Shown: one piece after another, positions 20,414-30,598 of the stretch
Layout: each line of letters starts with the position of its first letter
Position numbering within the stretch: position 1 is the stretch's first letter
NCBI GenBank assembly: GCA_003988855.1
Contig: QYAI01000081.1
Span: 1-64,000 of the forward strand
Direction of reading: 5' to 3'
Source of the DNA: Arachnopeziza araneosa
Taxonomy: Eukaryota; Ascomycota; Leotiomycetes; Helotiales; Arachnopezizaceae
Length of the DNA stretch: 64,000 nucleotides
Made by a program: the position numbers and the translations under genes
Notes under the pieces: model-generated
The model's input: only the letters and a program-made list of their open reading frames with translations
What the model was told of the DNA's origin: nothing
The model's database searches: none

Positions 20414-22924
20414 TCAATCGTCATCCTCATCCTCATCCTCATCATCCGAGTCTCGGATAAGAGGTGCAGGAAGAGCCAAAATTTCATCCAAAAGACTATC
20501 AGGTAACATTTGACTCTTTGTCATAAGCTGTGAGGACGCCAATGTGAAAGGAAAAAGAGACTCATGCCCCTGATTGTCCGCGGTCTCGTTCATTAGCGTC
20601 GTCATCTTCACTGAGCTCGAAGGCACAGGCCGTGATGGCGATTCGCATATAACTTCGACAACGGATTGATCTCTTGGCGTTTGTGCTTGGGTGAGATCAA
20701 CGGTAGTAGCTTGCGAGGGAACAGGGAAGGTGCCATGGGTACGGACATCCAAGATTGGACTCGAATCTCGTATTAGTGACGTGTGTTCCTTGTCCTCCAT
20801 TTCAGCAACTTGGCTTGAGAATTGTTGCAAAGAAAGGTCCGCCTGCGTATATTGCTTTATTGTGCTTAGCAATTGTGCCTCAGCCTCTTGTGTGTCAGTC
20901 AAGGACGGAGCAGGCTCATCATAATCTTCATCGGATATGAATAACGGCGATTTGAGATTATGTATAAGTTCGCCAGCCACAGCTGGTGGTACCTTGCTGA
21001 ATTTGGTGGGAGGTTGATTAAGCCACCCCTTTGACTTGAGATCACGCCATGGCTGCGTATCTGAGAGCTCATAAACCTGTAGAATTTCATAGGCAACCCA
21101 GGAACTTGATTCTCGTCTAGTATTAAACGCTGCGTTTTCGAGACCCCGCTCATCTGCAATTTGACCTGGCAGTTTTGGAGAACCTATCTCCGCCATATAT
21201 TTTACGGCTTTTACTGGAGCCGTTTCGTATATCCATAAACGACGAACAGGAGGCGGTAGGCGCCAATTCCTCATCTCGTGATCTCTTGTTCTGCTGATGA
21301 TATCTGTAACTTTGGATGGATGTAGTGAAATAAATACATCGGATTCGGGTGTAATAGGCGCCATAGCTTTCTGATGCTGAAATGACAATCGTTGACTTTC
21401 CATCATTTGAGTTTTCTCCTCAGTTCCATCTCCAAGCTCATCATCTTCTTGATCGTTCAGCTCGGAATTAGATGACGAAATAGTAAGTTTTTCCGCTTCA
21501 ATTTGTGTCTCTTCTCCAAAATCTCCATAGTATGTTTCCGGCTTATCGTGCTCTTCATGATCGATTGGTTCTTGCTGCTCCTGGTCTTCCTTCCCCTCAG
21601 CAATGGAGTGTCGAGAACTCTTAGTATCTTCTGGTAGATTTTTTTCTCTACGAATTTCATTTTCAGGCAGAATGGTGTCCTCATCATCACTATCTGCATC
21701 TGAATCAAAAACTTCAAATCTAAAGGTCTCAGCGCTTGGAGACAGTGAAGGAATTAAGTTTCTGTCTTTGGTGGGCATCTCTATTGTCTCAATTTGTGAC
21801 TGCTCCTCTTCCTCAGCCTCCTCCTTCTGTTCTTCTTGTAATTTAAATCGAACACTCTTTGTAGGACTTGATCGTTTCATGGGTGTTGTCGGGATGCGAC
21901 TCAACTGGCTAGCATAAGCACCCGTATCGAATGTATCTTCAATTTCCATCTTTGAAAGCTTCTCGGGGCTAACATGGATTCTCCCATACGTTTCTAGAGG
22001 ACTTGGTGTATTGGTAGATCGTTCTCTCAATAGATTTTGTTTTCTGGAAGAGCCTCTTGCTGGTAAAGACAATGGTGTGGCTGGAGACTGGGATGATGGT
22101 ATTTCACGAGCTTGAATTCGGTGGGGTGTTTGAGGAGGACCCATCTCAGAAGATGGGCCACTATTTCTAGAAGGGGACGTACTTCTATGTAGTCCAGGAG
22201 GCCCTGATAACTGTGGTGTGTTGATAGGGGGGTGTAAAGATTGTGATGAACTTGGAACATCATATATTGATCTTTCCAATTCCGGTTTCTCTTGCACTTC
22301 TCCGTCGATTTCTAGTTCCGGAGCCAGTTCGCTGTTTGAATTTGTGTCTGATATTCCTGTAAAGCTTCTGTGCCACTGTGTCATGGTTTGTTGCTGAAAT
22401 CGATTGTTTTCTGGGGATCCGTCTCCCTCGGTTCTTCTCCGTGCTGTCCGTAATTTGCTTTCAGAATTTGGGATACTGCCAATCGATTTTCGCATGCTCT
22501 TACGATTTGGCTTTGTAGCATCTTTCACTGGTTTCCGTGTGATCTTTTTGGTTCTGGATTTCTTGCTATAGTCTTCTAGGCCGTTATCTTCGTCTTCTTG
22601 TGATAGCAGACTAGACGTCTCTTTTGTATTCCCCTCTGCCAGCGGAACTCGTTCCTCGAGCAAAATATCTTCCGAAATCGTTTCATTATTCAACTCTAAG
22701 CTATCCGCTTCCAACTCTGGAAATTCGTCCTTCCAAATCTGCGTCACTGTAGCTTGGTTGAATTCTCGATTAAGCGTCTCTCTTGAGAGTTTTGGCACCT
22801 TCCTCTTCCCATAGGTAATTCTTTTTTTAGGAGCTGTAAGCTTGGCTTGTCGTTTGGGAGCAGGTGGCTTTGAATACACTTGATCATCGGAAGGATTGCC
22901 AACCGATTTTCTCTTGGAGGGCAT
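20414..22924 (-). CDS. Large disordered nuclear-type protein with a C-terminal PUA/ASCH-like domain
   Basis: Single exon, 836 residues. The N-terminus is basic (MPSKRKS, PKRQAKLTAPKKRITYGKRK) and looks like a nuclear localisation signal. Residues about 100-520 are low-complexity Ser/Pro/Glu-rich, with several SP and TP sites suitable for proline-directed kinases. Around residues 525-645 is the only compact part: DVFISLHPSKV, then a helix, LPPPVRRLWIYETAPVKAV, YMAEIGSPKLPGQI and SSWVAYEILQVYEL. The strand-helix-strand order with an IYETAPV strand and an AEIG strand resembles the PUA-like fold of ASCH/EVE domains, which bind nucleic acids or modified bases. The C-terminus ends in an Asp/Glu run (DSDDEDEDEDDD) encoded by a GATGAG-type microsatellite. 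The function is unknown; a chromatin or RNA-linked role is an inference from composition and fold. Confidence 0.85.
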   Translation of the reverse strand: MPSKRKSVGNPSDDQVYSKPPAPKRQAKLTAPKKRITYGKRKVPKLSRETLNREFNQATVTQIWKDEFPELEADSLELNNETISEDILLEERVPLAEGNTKETSSLLSQEDEDNGLEDYSKKSRTKKITRKPVKDATKPNRKSMRKSIGSIPNSESKLRTARRRTEGDGSPENNRFQQQTMTQWHRSFTGISDTNSNSELAPELEIDGEVQEKPELERSIYDVPSSSQSLHPPINTPQLSGPPGLHRSTSPSRNSGPSSEMGPPQTPHRIQAREIPSSQSPATPLSLPARGSSRKQNLLRERSTNTPSPLETYGRIHVSPEKLSKMEIEDTFDTGAYASQLSRIPTTPMKRSSPTKSVRFKLQEEQKEEAEEEEQSQIETIEMPTKDRNLIPSLSPSAETFRFEVFDSDADSDDEDTILPENEIRREKNLPEDTKSSRHSIAEGKEDQEQQEPIDHEEHDKPETYYGDFGEETQIEAEKLTISSSNSELNDQEDDELGDGTEEKTQMMESQRLSFQHQKAMAPITPESDVFISLHPSKVTDIISRTRDHEMRNWRLPPPVRRLWIYETAPVKAVKYMAEIGSPKLPGQIADERGLENAAFNTRRESSSWVAYEILQVYELSDTQPWRDLKSKGWLNQPPTKFSKVPPAVAGELIHNLKSPLFISDEDYDEPAPSLTDTQEAEAQLLSTIKQYTQADLSLQQFSSQVAEMEDKEHTSLIRDSSPILDVRTHGTFPVPSQATTVDLTQAQTPRDQSVVEVICESPSRPVPSSSVKMTTLMNETADNQGHESLFPFTLASSQLMTKSQMLPDSLLDEILALPAPLIRDSDDEDEDEDDD

Positions 22925-24011
22925 ATTGAAAATGCAGCGAACAGGTTATGCCACCATGAAGACGACAGATTCGAGACAGGCTGGCTCTTAGAACTGTCAA
23001 TTGCAGGTGGAGGAAAGGCTATGGAGGAGACGTTTTCCGTATCTAGGCAGTTCACGGCCCAGAATCGCGAACGCGTTGAAGCTAGGGAGACGCGTCAAGA
23101 AGCGAGAAGTTTATCAGCGTCATCCATTCAATTTAGCTCCATCGACTTTTCACGAACCTATCGCTCTTCATTAGGTGATAATCTTTCTTCTTCTTTGCTA
23201 TTCTGCTTGTGGCCGTCATAAAAAACGATTTGGTTCAAACCAACCCTACGTACTTTTTTGCTCAGATTTCAACACGTGACGTCATTTCGAGGCGGGTTAA
23301 ATTCGTCTTCGCCGAACGCAAAAATTCAAAACCGCAAAATGTCAATCCTCGTCCTAAATAAGCACTTGAAACTCAAAATGCACAGCTCTTGGATATTCAT
23401 CTTTTATTGTCTCAAATTTTTATTGACTTTAATAGAGTAAAGATTACGGTATTTGAGCTTTACGATTTCCTGACGCTTTGGCGAAGACGAATTTAGCCCT
23501 CCTCGATTGTAGTGCAATGGTCAGTCTTTTGCAACTCTGTAACTTACCTTAGTAATTAAGCAAATTGGCCTGTCTATTTCTATTCTTTGAGGTCTCTGAG
23601 ACCATCTTACGATAGTAAAGCGAGCGCGTTACCTAGGTGTGCTGTTATGACCAGCCTTTCAGCTTTACTCGCGATAGCTTAGGTGGAGATTTTATAAGGA
23701 GTATCTGTTATTCATATCTTGTATGTTTATATTCAAGTACCAGAATTCGTTTCGCTTGACGGGACATGTCATTTCGCAGACATAAGGAAGGTAGGATGCT
23801 TGATACTTGAAATTCTTTGTGATGTTCCGAAAATATCATCTTTATATTAATTTGTTTCCAAGTTCGAAAGTTCGAGCTTCGAGTCGACAAAGAAAGGCAG
23901 GCATGAACTCCAGAAAGTCGTTAAAAATTACACAAGACCCTCTCCACAAGATTCGTCTTACCCAGTCTCTTACAACTTCCTAACAGATCGTCGGTCATTA
24001 CTTCTCCCACG
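22925..24011. other. Intergenic region holding MITE-like copy 1
   Basis: Divergent interval between the 836-residue protein and the LITAF-like gene. Apart from the inverted-repeat element at 23287-23506 there is no supportable gene. Confidence 0.6.
23287..23506 (+). mobile_element. MITE-like element, copy 1 (220 bp)
   Basis: The two ends are inverted repeats of about 28 bases: the left end begins TCGAGGCGGG and continues TTAAATTCGTCTTCGCC; the right end reads, on the other strand, TCGAGGAGGG then CTAAATTCGTCTTCGCC, with about three or four mismatches. The interior has no coding capacity. A second copy, same orientation and recognisably the same along its whole length, lies at 25023-25244. 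Non-coding, short, TIR-ended and multicopy is the definition of a MITE. Target-site duplication is unclear (TT on both sides is possible). No autonomous partner is visible here; the TIR does not obviously match the pogo relic at the left edge. Confidence 0.82.
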
Positions 24012-24724
24012 ATGTCTCAGACCAGAATTCCCATGACTTCAATATCCGCAACTCCGCTTGCATATTCCAGCACTGTAACTAGTGAAGAGAAAGCCATCCC
24101 GGACGAAACTTCTAAACAACCTGAACAGACTCACCAACAAGGCTCCTACAAAACCTTTCCCCTCAAAGTCAACCCACCTTTTAGAAACAAAACAAATACC
24201 CTAATGCAACGCCCATCTCCTGTCTCCAGTCGGCAGCCGCTTCAGTCGATTGTCCAAGATGTGGGATGAGAGAGGTTACGAAGACGGACTTTGTTGCTGG
24301 AAATGTTACACAGGTAAGCTCATTTATATGGCATATTAGCTATTATGTCATATCGGAGCTCCAGAACTAGGAATTGTCGCAGAATAACTACTTGCTGCTC
24401 CTAGAAATTTAGTCTGGGAGCTCGACTTCTCAATTCATTGTCTCTGTTGAAAAAGTGGCAACATCGGATGCTAATTCATTGGATCGTACCCATCTCCATA
24501 TCTATCTGCAACCTGAATTGATTACTGACATTTCGATAAGTGCCTCCGCAATTCTGTTCTGCTTTTGGTGCTTCTGCTTGACATGTGTCCCATATCTTGC
24601 AACTTGTTTCAAAAATTGCGAACATCGGTGTGGTCATTGCGGGATTTTGCTTGCTGTTTGGCATAGAAGTGGAAGGGCCAAAGTCATTGCATCTTGCAAT
24701 CAGGGTAGCTTCGTTGGCTACTGA
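24012..24724 (+). CDS. LITAF-like zinc-ribbon membrane-associated protein; exon structure partly unresolved
   Basis: The LITAF domain has two CxxC knuckles split by a membrane-inserted hydrophobic stretch and sits on endosomal/lysosomal membranes. Here the first knuckle is VDCPRCGMREVT and the second is EHRCGHCGILLAVWHRSG, with AILFCFWCFCLTCVPYLATC before it. The N-terminus (MSQTRIPM...) is disordered and polar. Exon 1 (24012-24167) joins in frame to 24230-24313 only if a GTCAAC donor is used (intron 24168-24229, 62 nt); the join YKTFPLK-SAAASVDCPRC fits the family. Exon 2 ends at a clear GTAAGC donor. The third exon contains the second knuckle and ends at the TGA 24722-24724. Its start is uncertain: an acceptor just before 24413 keeps frame but adds about 40 residues not expected in the domain. 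It may be a decaying gene. It lies between two MITE-like copies. Confidence 0.7.
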
Positions 24725-26050
24725 CGAGGAAGCTATAATTATTGCCCAACAGCAGTGGTATGGTAGGAGTAAATTGAGCCAAAGGTGTTTGGATAGACTG
24801 AGTCTTAGTAATCGAGCCGCATAATAACTTACCTAGACACTACTTCTCTGGGTATGGCGATACAAGATGCTCTGGGTTCTAGCATCCAATCAATGAGAAT
24901 ACCGCATACGGTCCGTATGTGCAGACAGCGGAATGTAATATGTCTGGCGTGGCGTGCAGACATTTGTAACTCGCCCAATTGGATATTTTTCCATTATATT
25001 TTTAATTCATCATGGGTTTGAGTCGAGGCGGCCAAAATTCGTCTTCGCCGGGCGAAAATTCAAAACCGCAAAATGTCAATCCTCGCCCTAGACATGCACC
25101 CGAAACTCAAAGTGCCGAGTTCTTAGATACTCATCTTTTGTTGTATTGAATTTTTATCGACTTTGGTGGATAAAGATTGTGGTATTTGAGCCTCGACTTT
25201 ACGATTTTCTGACGCTTGGGGAAGACGAATTTTGACCGCCTCGAGTGCAAAGAGAAACGTAAAACTTTAGAAGCTCAGAGCAGATATCGAGTGGAAATAT
25301 ACTTGGATACGACAAGAGTGTCTGCTGAATAGTAGGGATGTGACAATGAAGTTGTGATACGTTTCCTGCCGTTGGGTTCGGCACAGACCAGTCCTCGATG
25401 AATTTGAGTCGGCGCCAATTTGAAGATACGACATGCATCGGCAATCATTCTAGAAGCAGAACCGCACTTTCGGTTGCTCCGGGGAACTCGCAGAGATCAT
25501 ATCTCGTAGCTAATTATGTTTGCAACGTTACAGCGAGATCTCAGAGGTTAGGATACGACGGGATCGTCATGTTTTCTTCCCGTACTCGGAATCGGACTGT
25601 TTCGCCGAGCTCGACAACCAGAATGCACTCCGCGTAAAAGGCAGCCGCTCATAAACTTGAAAAATAACTTTTATGCGAAAGGGAGGGCTCGAGGTGATGG
25701 TGAGAGGCCAACATTTCCCCACCCTCGTACTTTGGCGAATCAATGAGCGCGTTCAAAATCATGCCAGTTGGTTCATGCCCTCCTCCTTGGAACAACCAAC
25801 AAATGACTACCTTGGCAATATCTCCGTCTCCTCACCAGAATATTGGTCTACTTCCTTGCAAGTAAAGAGAACATAGTCATGCTACAAGCCTTATTCGGCT
25901 CGTGCTTTCCCTTAGAATTCAATCGTCCCGCTCCTGCCCCAGCTTTTCGCCTGGTTATGAGCTATTGATCAATCCTCACATTCACTTCTTTTTTCTGTCC
26001 CTCTTTTTCTCTGAAATTCATCCTCTCTTTCCTCTACAACACTACTCAAA
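24725..26050. other. Intergenic region holding MITE-like copy 2 and the P450 promoter
   Basis: No supportable gene apart from the inverted-repeat element at 25023-25244. The last ~100 bases before the P450 start are pyrimidine-rich (CTTTTTTCTGTCCCTCTTT-like), as in many fungal core promoters. Confidence 0.55.
25023..25244 (+). mobile_element. MITE-like element, copy 2 (222 bp)
   Basis: Same element and orientation as 23287-23506. Left end TCGAGGCGGC then CAAAATTCGTCTTCGCC; right end on the other strand TCGAGGCGGT then CAAAATTCGTCTTCCCC. Shared internal phrases include AATTCAAAACCGCAAAATG, TCAATCCTCG and TTTACGATTT. The two copies differ by scattered substitutions and small indels, so they are not a recent duplication. 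The outer TIR bases are better preserved in this copy than in copy 1. A 3-base AGT occurs at both edges if the element is taken to start one base inward; this is too short to be sure of. Confidence 0.82.
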
Positions 26051-27755
26051 ATGTTGTACAAAGTCCTAGGGCTTCTCATTTTCACGAGTTTGTTCGTCAA
26101 ATGGCTCCTGAGGCAAATTCAAATCGCACGTTTCGTGGAACGCCATGGATGTCAGCCAGTGGTCAGGCTTCCTCAGTCCGAAAGAATCATAGGTTTTGGG
26201 TTAATCAGAAATCAAATCGGTACGGCAAACAAACACAAGAATCTAGACTCGAGTTTAGGTAGGTACCGTGAATATGGAAACACGTGGTCTGCTGTCATGA
26301 GGGGCACGGTATGTGGCTTTCTCTGGTATCTAGAGTTGTACTAACATCTTGTGGACTTTCATCAATACGATTGAACCAGAGAATGTTAAGACAATTCTGG
26401 CAACCAACTTCAAAACCTTCAAGGTTAGTCAACGCCAGGAAGCCTGGGGAGCATTATTAGGGCAGGGCATTTTCACCACCGGTTAGTCGTAATTATAACC
26501 TCAGAGTTTCGCTGATTGCCTTGACTAGATGGTGCACAATGGGAACATTCAAGGGTGTGTAGAAGACTGTAAAGATCAGAAGCCGAGCTGACAACCACAG
26601 GCTCTCGTCAGGCCCAATTTCTCTAGGGCTCAAGTTGCTAACCTTGACGAATTCGAGCCCCATATTCAACGACTAATTTCCAAGATTCCGAAGCATCAGT
26701 CTACAGTAGACCTTCAACCTCTATTCTTCCAACTTACCCTTGACTCAGCCACCGAATTTCTTTTTGGGAAATCCGCCAACTCACTCACAAGCTCACCAGG
26801 TTCCGAGAATCAACTTTTCAGTGAAGCATTTGAATTAGCACAAGGTCGACTGGTGAATAGAATGCGGTTAGGGAAGCTCGTGCGAATATACCCTGATCCA
26901 GAATTCTATAAAGCTTGCCAAGTTGTGCATCAATATGTTGACAATATTATTCAAGATGCATTAGCCAGATTCAACTTGCGAGATGCAGAGAAATCAATCG
27001 AAGGAAAAGGAGGATCAGAGCGTTATGTATTCTTGACAGAGATGATCAAATCAACAAGAGACCCAAAACAACTCAGGGACGAGCTGCTCAATATTATGGT
27101 TGCAGGACGAGATACAACTGCAAGCCTGCTCAGCAATACATTTCATATCCTCGCTCGAAGGCCAGATATCTGGAAGAAGGTTAAGATGGAGGTTGATGAA
27201 CTCAGGGGAGCCAAGCCTGACTATGAGACTTTGAGAAACTTGACATATGTTAAGAACCTACTTAACGAATGTGAGTTTCCTAAATTGCGATAGGAGCTAG
27301 ACCTAATTGGATCAGCACTTCGTCTGTATCCAGTTGTCCCTTTTAACGCCCGGTACGCCAACGAGGATACGATCTTGCCAACAGGAGGTGGTCCAGAGGG
27401 TACTGCTCCTATTTTTGTACGCAAGGGCGATCTAGCTGTTTGGCACACATACGCTATGCACCGTAGGACAGACATCTACGGCCCCGACGCTTTAGAATTC
27501 AAACCAGAGCGCTGGAACGCTGAATATGCACTCCGACCTGGCTGGGCATATCTCCCTTTCAATGGCGGACCAAGAATATGTGTTGGTCAGATGTTCGCAC
27601 TCAGCCATGCTGCATACGTAGTTGTAAGGCTAGCCCAGGAGTTCGACGAGGTGCTGGATAGAGATGGGACGGAGTGGATGGAGCAGTTGACTTTGGTGGT
27701 TTGCAGCGCAAAGGGAGTAAAGGTCGGAATGGTGCCACGGAAAGAACGATTATAA
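26051..27755 (+). CDS. Cytochrome P450, CYP52-like (alkane/fatty acid hydroxylase); intron 1 acceptor anomalous
   Basis: Membrane-anchored monooxygenase of about 500 residues. Exons: 26051-26308; about 26370-26481; 26529-26554 (26 nt microexon); 26601-27270; 27316-27755. Visible motifs: N-terminal anchor, ERHGCQPVVRLP hinge, EPENVKTILATNFKTF, DGAQWEHSRALVRPNF, I-helix MVAGRDTTASLLS, ExxR as ESLRLYPVVPFNAR (made by the last splice) and the heme loop FNGGPRICVGQMFAL. These are the pattern of fungal CYP52-type omega-hydroxylases of n-alkanes and fatty acids. The oddity is intron 1: its donor (ACG|GTATGT) and a perfect TACTAAC branch site are present, but the first usable AG lies inside the conserved IEPEN segment, so splicing there would remove T-I-E-P. 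Every other joint is regular. It may be a recently damaged gene, or use an unusual acceptor. Confidence 0.83.
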
Positions 27756-30598
27756 GATAGATGGAGGGTCTTTGTAGAATTATTATGGCTATGATAGTAG
27801 AGAGATACCCAACAGAACGAGACAATGCCACTATACACTCATGCACCTCATCGGCTAGATCCCGATGCCGATCATCAACCACCCATCTCAGCCGACTCGT
27901 ACTCTCTCAACCTGGCACAACCATCGGCCCGTCCCAGGCCGTCAGACAAACAGCCCACATCAAATTTTCCCACACTGCGCATCGCTTAACCAATGAGCTA
28001 TTCCCTTACCTCGCTTGCGTCCATATTAGGCTCGGAAGATGACACGACTGCTATGAGATCGGTCGATGCAAGCGGGTTGCGAATTGCAACAAACTGTCGT
28101 TGCAGGAGGAGAGACTTCCCGGGCTGATGGAGGGTACGGGACGGAGGGGTTTCCGAGTGGAAGAGTTGAAGGGATGGATAGAGAGAGAGACAGACAGGGA
28201 CAGGGACAGGGAGACTATTATTGAGGAGGTTTGCGTTCCAGGAACTCGGTTAGAGGTGATAAGAGGGTTGTCGCATGTACGATAGGTAAGGGGACAGAAT
28301 TAGATAGGGAGATGGTTGGTTGGCGTTTTGCTTTTGTTCTTGTTTGGGGGTGGTGGCTTTCTTCTTGTACGATTTGCAAAACGCACTTTGGGATCAGCTG
28401 ACTTTGATTTAATGAACGACGGGAGTTCTCAAATTAGAATTTCATTTCTTAATGCTGCTCTGAAAGGCGAGATTAGTGTGATATACTGTTTAAAGGAGAA
28501 ACTCTGCGGCGGCGAGGAGATACTTGTCTTGGGAAGCATATGCAAAAGCTCAGTTCCTCCAATAATTTAGTACAGGGTTGTCGGCTCATAGCTATGCCAC
28601 GTGGAAAAGTAGGTATGGCTCAGCTAACCGTAACCGTTTTCTCAAAAACTCTATGGCATTGAAGAAAACAGTCCAGACAAGTTCCTAGAAGAGAACCAAA
28701 TAGCAGTGTATAAATCAGACTGAAAATAATCAGGTACTCTTCTCGGGACCCACTGTGGCGCACATAAACTTGTGGCTCACCGCAATTATCCACGCCGACA
28801 GCGGCAACTAAGCAATTCGAAAGAAACAGGCTTTGTGAGTCAGAATAGAATTCAAAACTGGATTTTAGAATTGTCGAGTCCTGTATTGGGGGCAGATCGT
28901 CCTAGGATATCAAATCCAGAGTGTGCTGTGGATTCATGCGCTGTTGGTAGCAATAAATGGATGTCAAGGCTGTCTTTCATCTACTTCGTGCCTAGGTAAG
29001 ACGCTTGTCGGCAACTGACGTGTCTTACAAAACTCCCCCCCAAAAAAATGGAATCATATGTGAAGCTTGTGAAAGGGCTTTTGAACTCATAAAGTCTTTG
29101 CCGAGGAGTACATAGAAGGAAGGAGGATCGGTATAGAAATATCAAGCCAATTATGGGTGAGCCTCCGTCAATGTCGGTCTCCACCAGCCTGATTCATGCA
29201 CAAGGAAAATATCGGACGACTTGAAAGTTTTCAAGGGACTTCTTAGTGAAATGAGAGTTCGAGCTTCTTTGATCTGGACGTTTCCGGGAATAACAACAGT
29301 CAATAGCCTTAACCCAGGCATCCTCTCCGACTCCCTCGGTCCCACACAATGCAGGCGTTAAAGCATAGAGGCTCCAGTAGAGTAAGAAAGGTGGAACCTG
29401 ACCCATCTTCATACATCTTCTCCCGTGCCCGTAGAAGCATGGCCTGCGTGTCTCAACAAATGACGTCCTCCGATGTCGACAAGATATAGTTAATTCAGCC
29501 CAGTTGGGTACATGAGGCCACGGGCGAGTTCCAGCGACTTCAAAGTCCCTCAAATCGACCCTTATATCGGTTATCAAGCAGATCATAAAATTAATAATTT
29601 CATATATCTGTTATCCGTTCAAGAAGAACTTGACGATTCAAGAGAGATAAGGCTCAAGTCTGTAATTCTTGCAACCTCAAAGGCCCGTATAAAACCCACC
29701 CAAGTAAAATTATCTTATCGCAAGAATTTTCTGTCTAGGTCCACATTTGATTCCGTCAGCTTGAAACAATTTGACATGTGCTACCCCTGTGGCGAATGCC
29801 AAATGAAAGGTTAGAGTATTCCGGGATATTTTAATCTTCACAAAGAACAAGTACCGTAGCAAACGCCGATCGGTTGTTGAGGTCGAGGGGAACATCTAGT
29901 TGTCAGGCGATTAGAGCCATCAAGTGACTCTCGAATCACCTACGGGTAGAAGCTCGGTATCCATGAGCCATTAAGAGCGGATTGCCAGAGGTCAGCGGTG
30001 TAGACGCCTTGAGGCTTTTTATCTGAAATGCTGCACCGTATTGCTGGTCCTGTTGGTGTAGATGCCACAGCCACTCCGATAGATGACCATGCATGCATAG
30101 CTGCCGGAAACTCGGTAAGGGCGAAAATCTGTACATGAGTCCATCTATTTTGATTCCAGGCACCTTGTTTGAGTGGCGCAGGCTCGTCGGAGCCAGAAAT
30201 CACAAACGCCGTCGTCATAGTTATTTGGTTGGGAACATGGAGGCATGGTTGATTGTTGAAGGGCAAGTGAAGCGAACAAACCCCCACCCGAGGAGGCGCT
30301 GACAGACGTCGCATCTGTTCTTTCAGCACTCTGACCCGTCGAGTGGGCTTTGGCACTGCTAGTTTTGGTCTCCTTTTCTGAGTTGGCCAACGGTACGATT
30401 GCGAATCTGGAAGCCGCAGCCCTATTAGGGAGTAGAGGGGGGTCATTTTTCTTCCTTATCCACCTTCTGACTGTGGCTTTGACAGCCTTTCCACTCGTGT
30501 CATCTTTCTCTACCACGTATCTTTACTCCTATCCCTTTCTTATTTCATTCTCTTTCCCTCATCATCCCTACAAACTCAATAATCAGCAAGGCTTTAAA
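27756..30598. other. 2.8-kb stretch without a supportable gene
   Basis: Only short frames with no motifs. A purine-rich low-complexity patch (GAGAGAGAGACAGACAGGGACAG-like) lies near 28175-28215. The last ~250 bases before the arrestin gene are a pyrimidine-rich promoter/5' UTR. I see no transposon or RNA gene. Confidence 0.5.

Noticed and set aside
23287..25244. The MITE pair as ends of one 2-kb composite transposon carrying the LITAF-like gene
   Set aside because: The copies are in direct orientation, each has both of its own inverted repeats, and nothing between them looks like a transposase, so two independent elements are the simpler reading.
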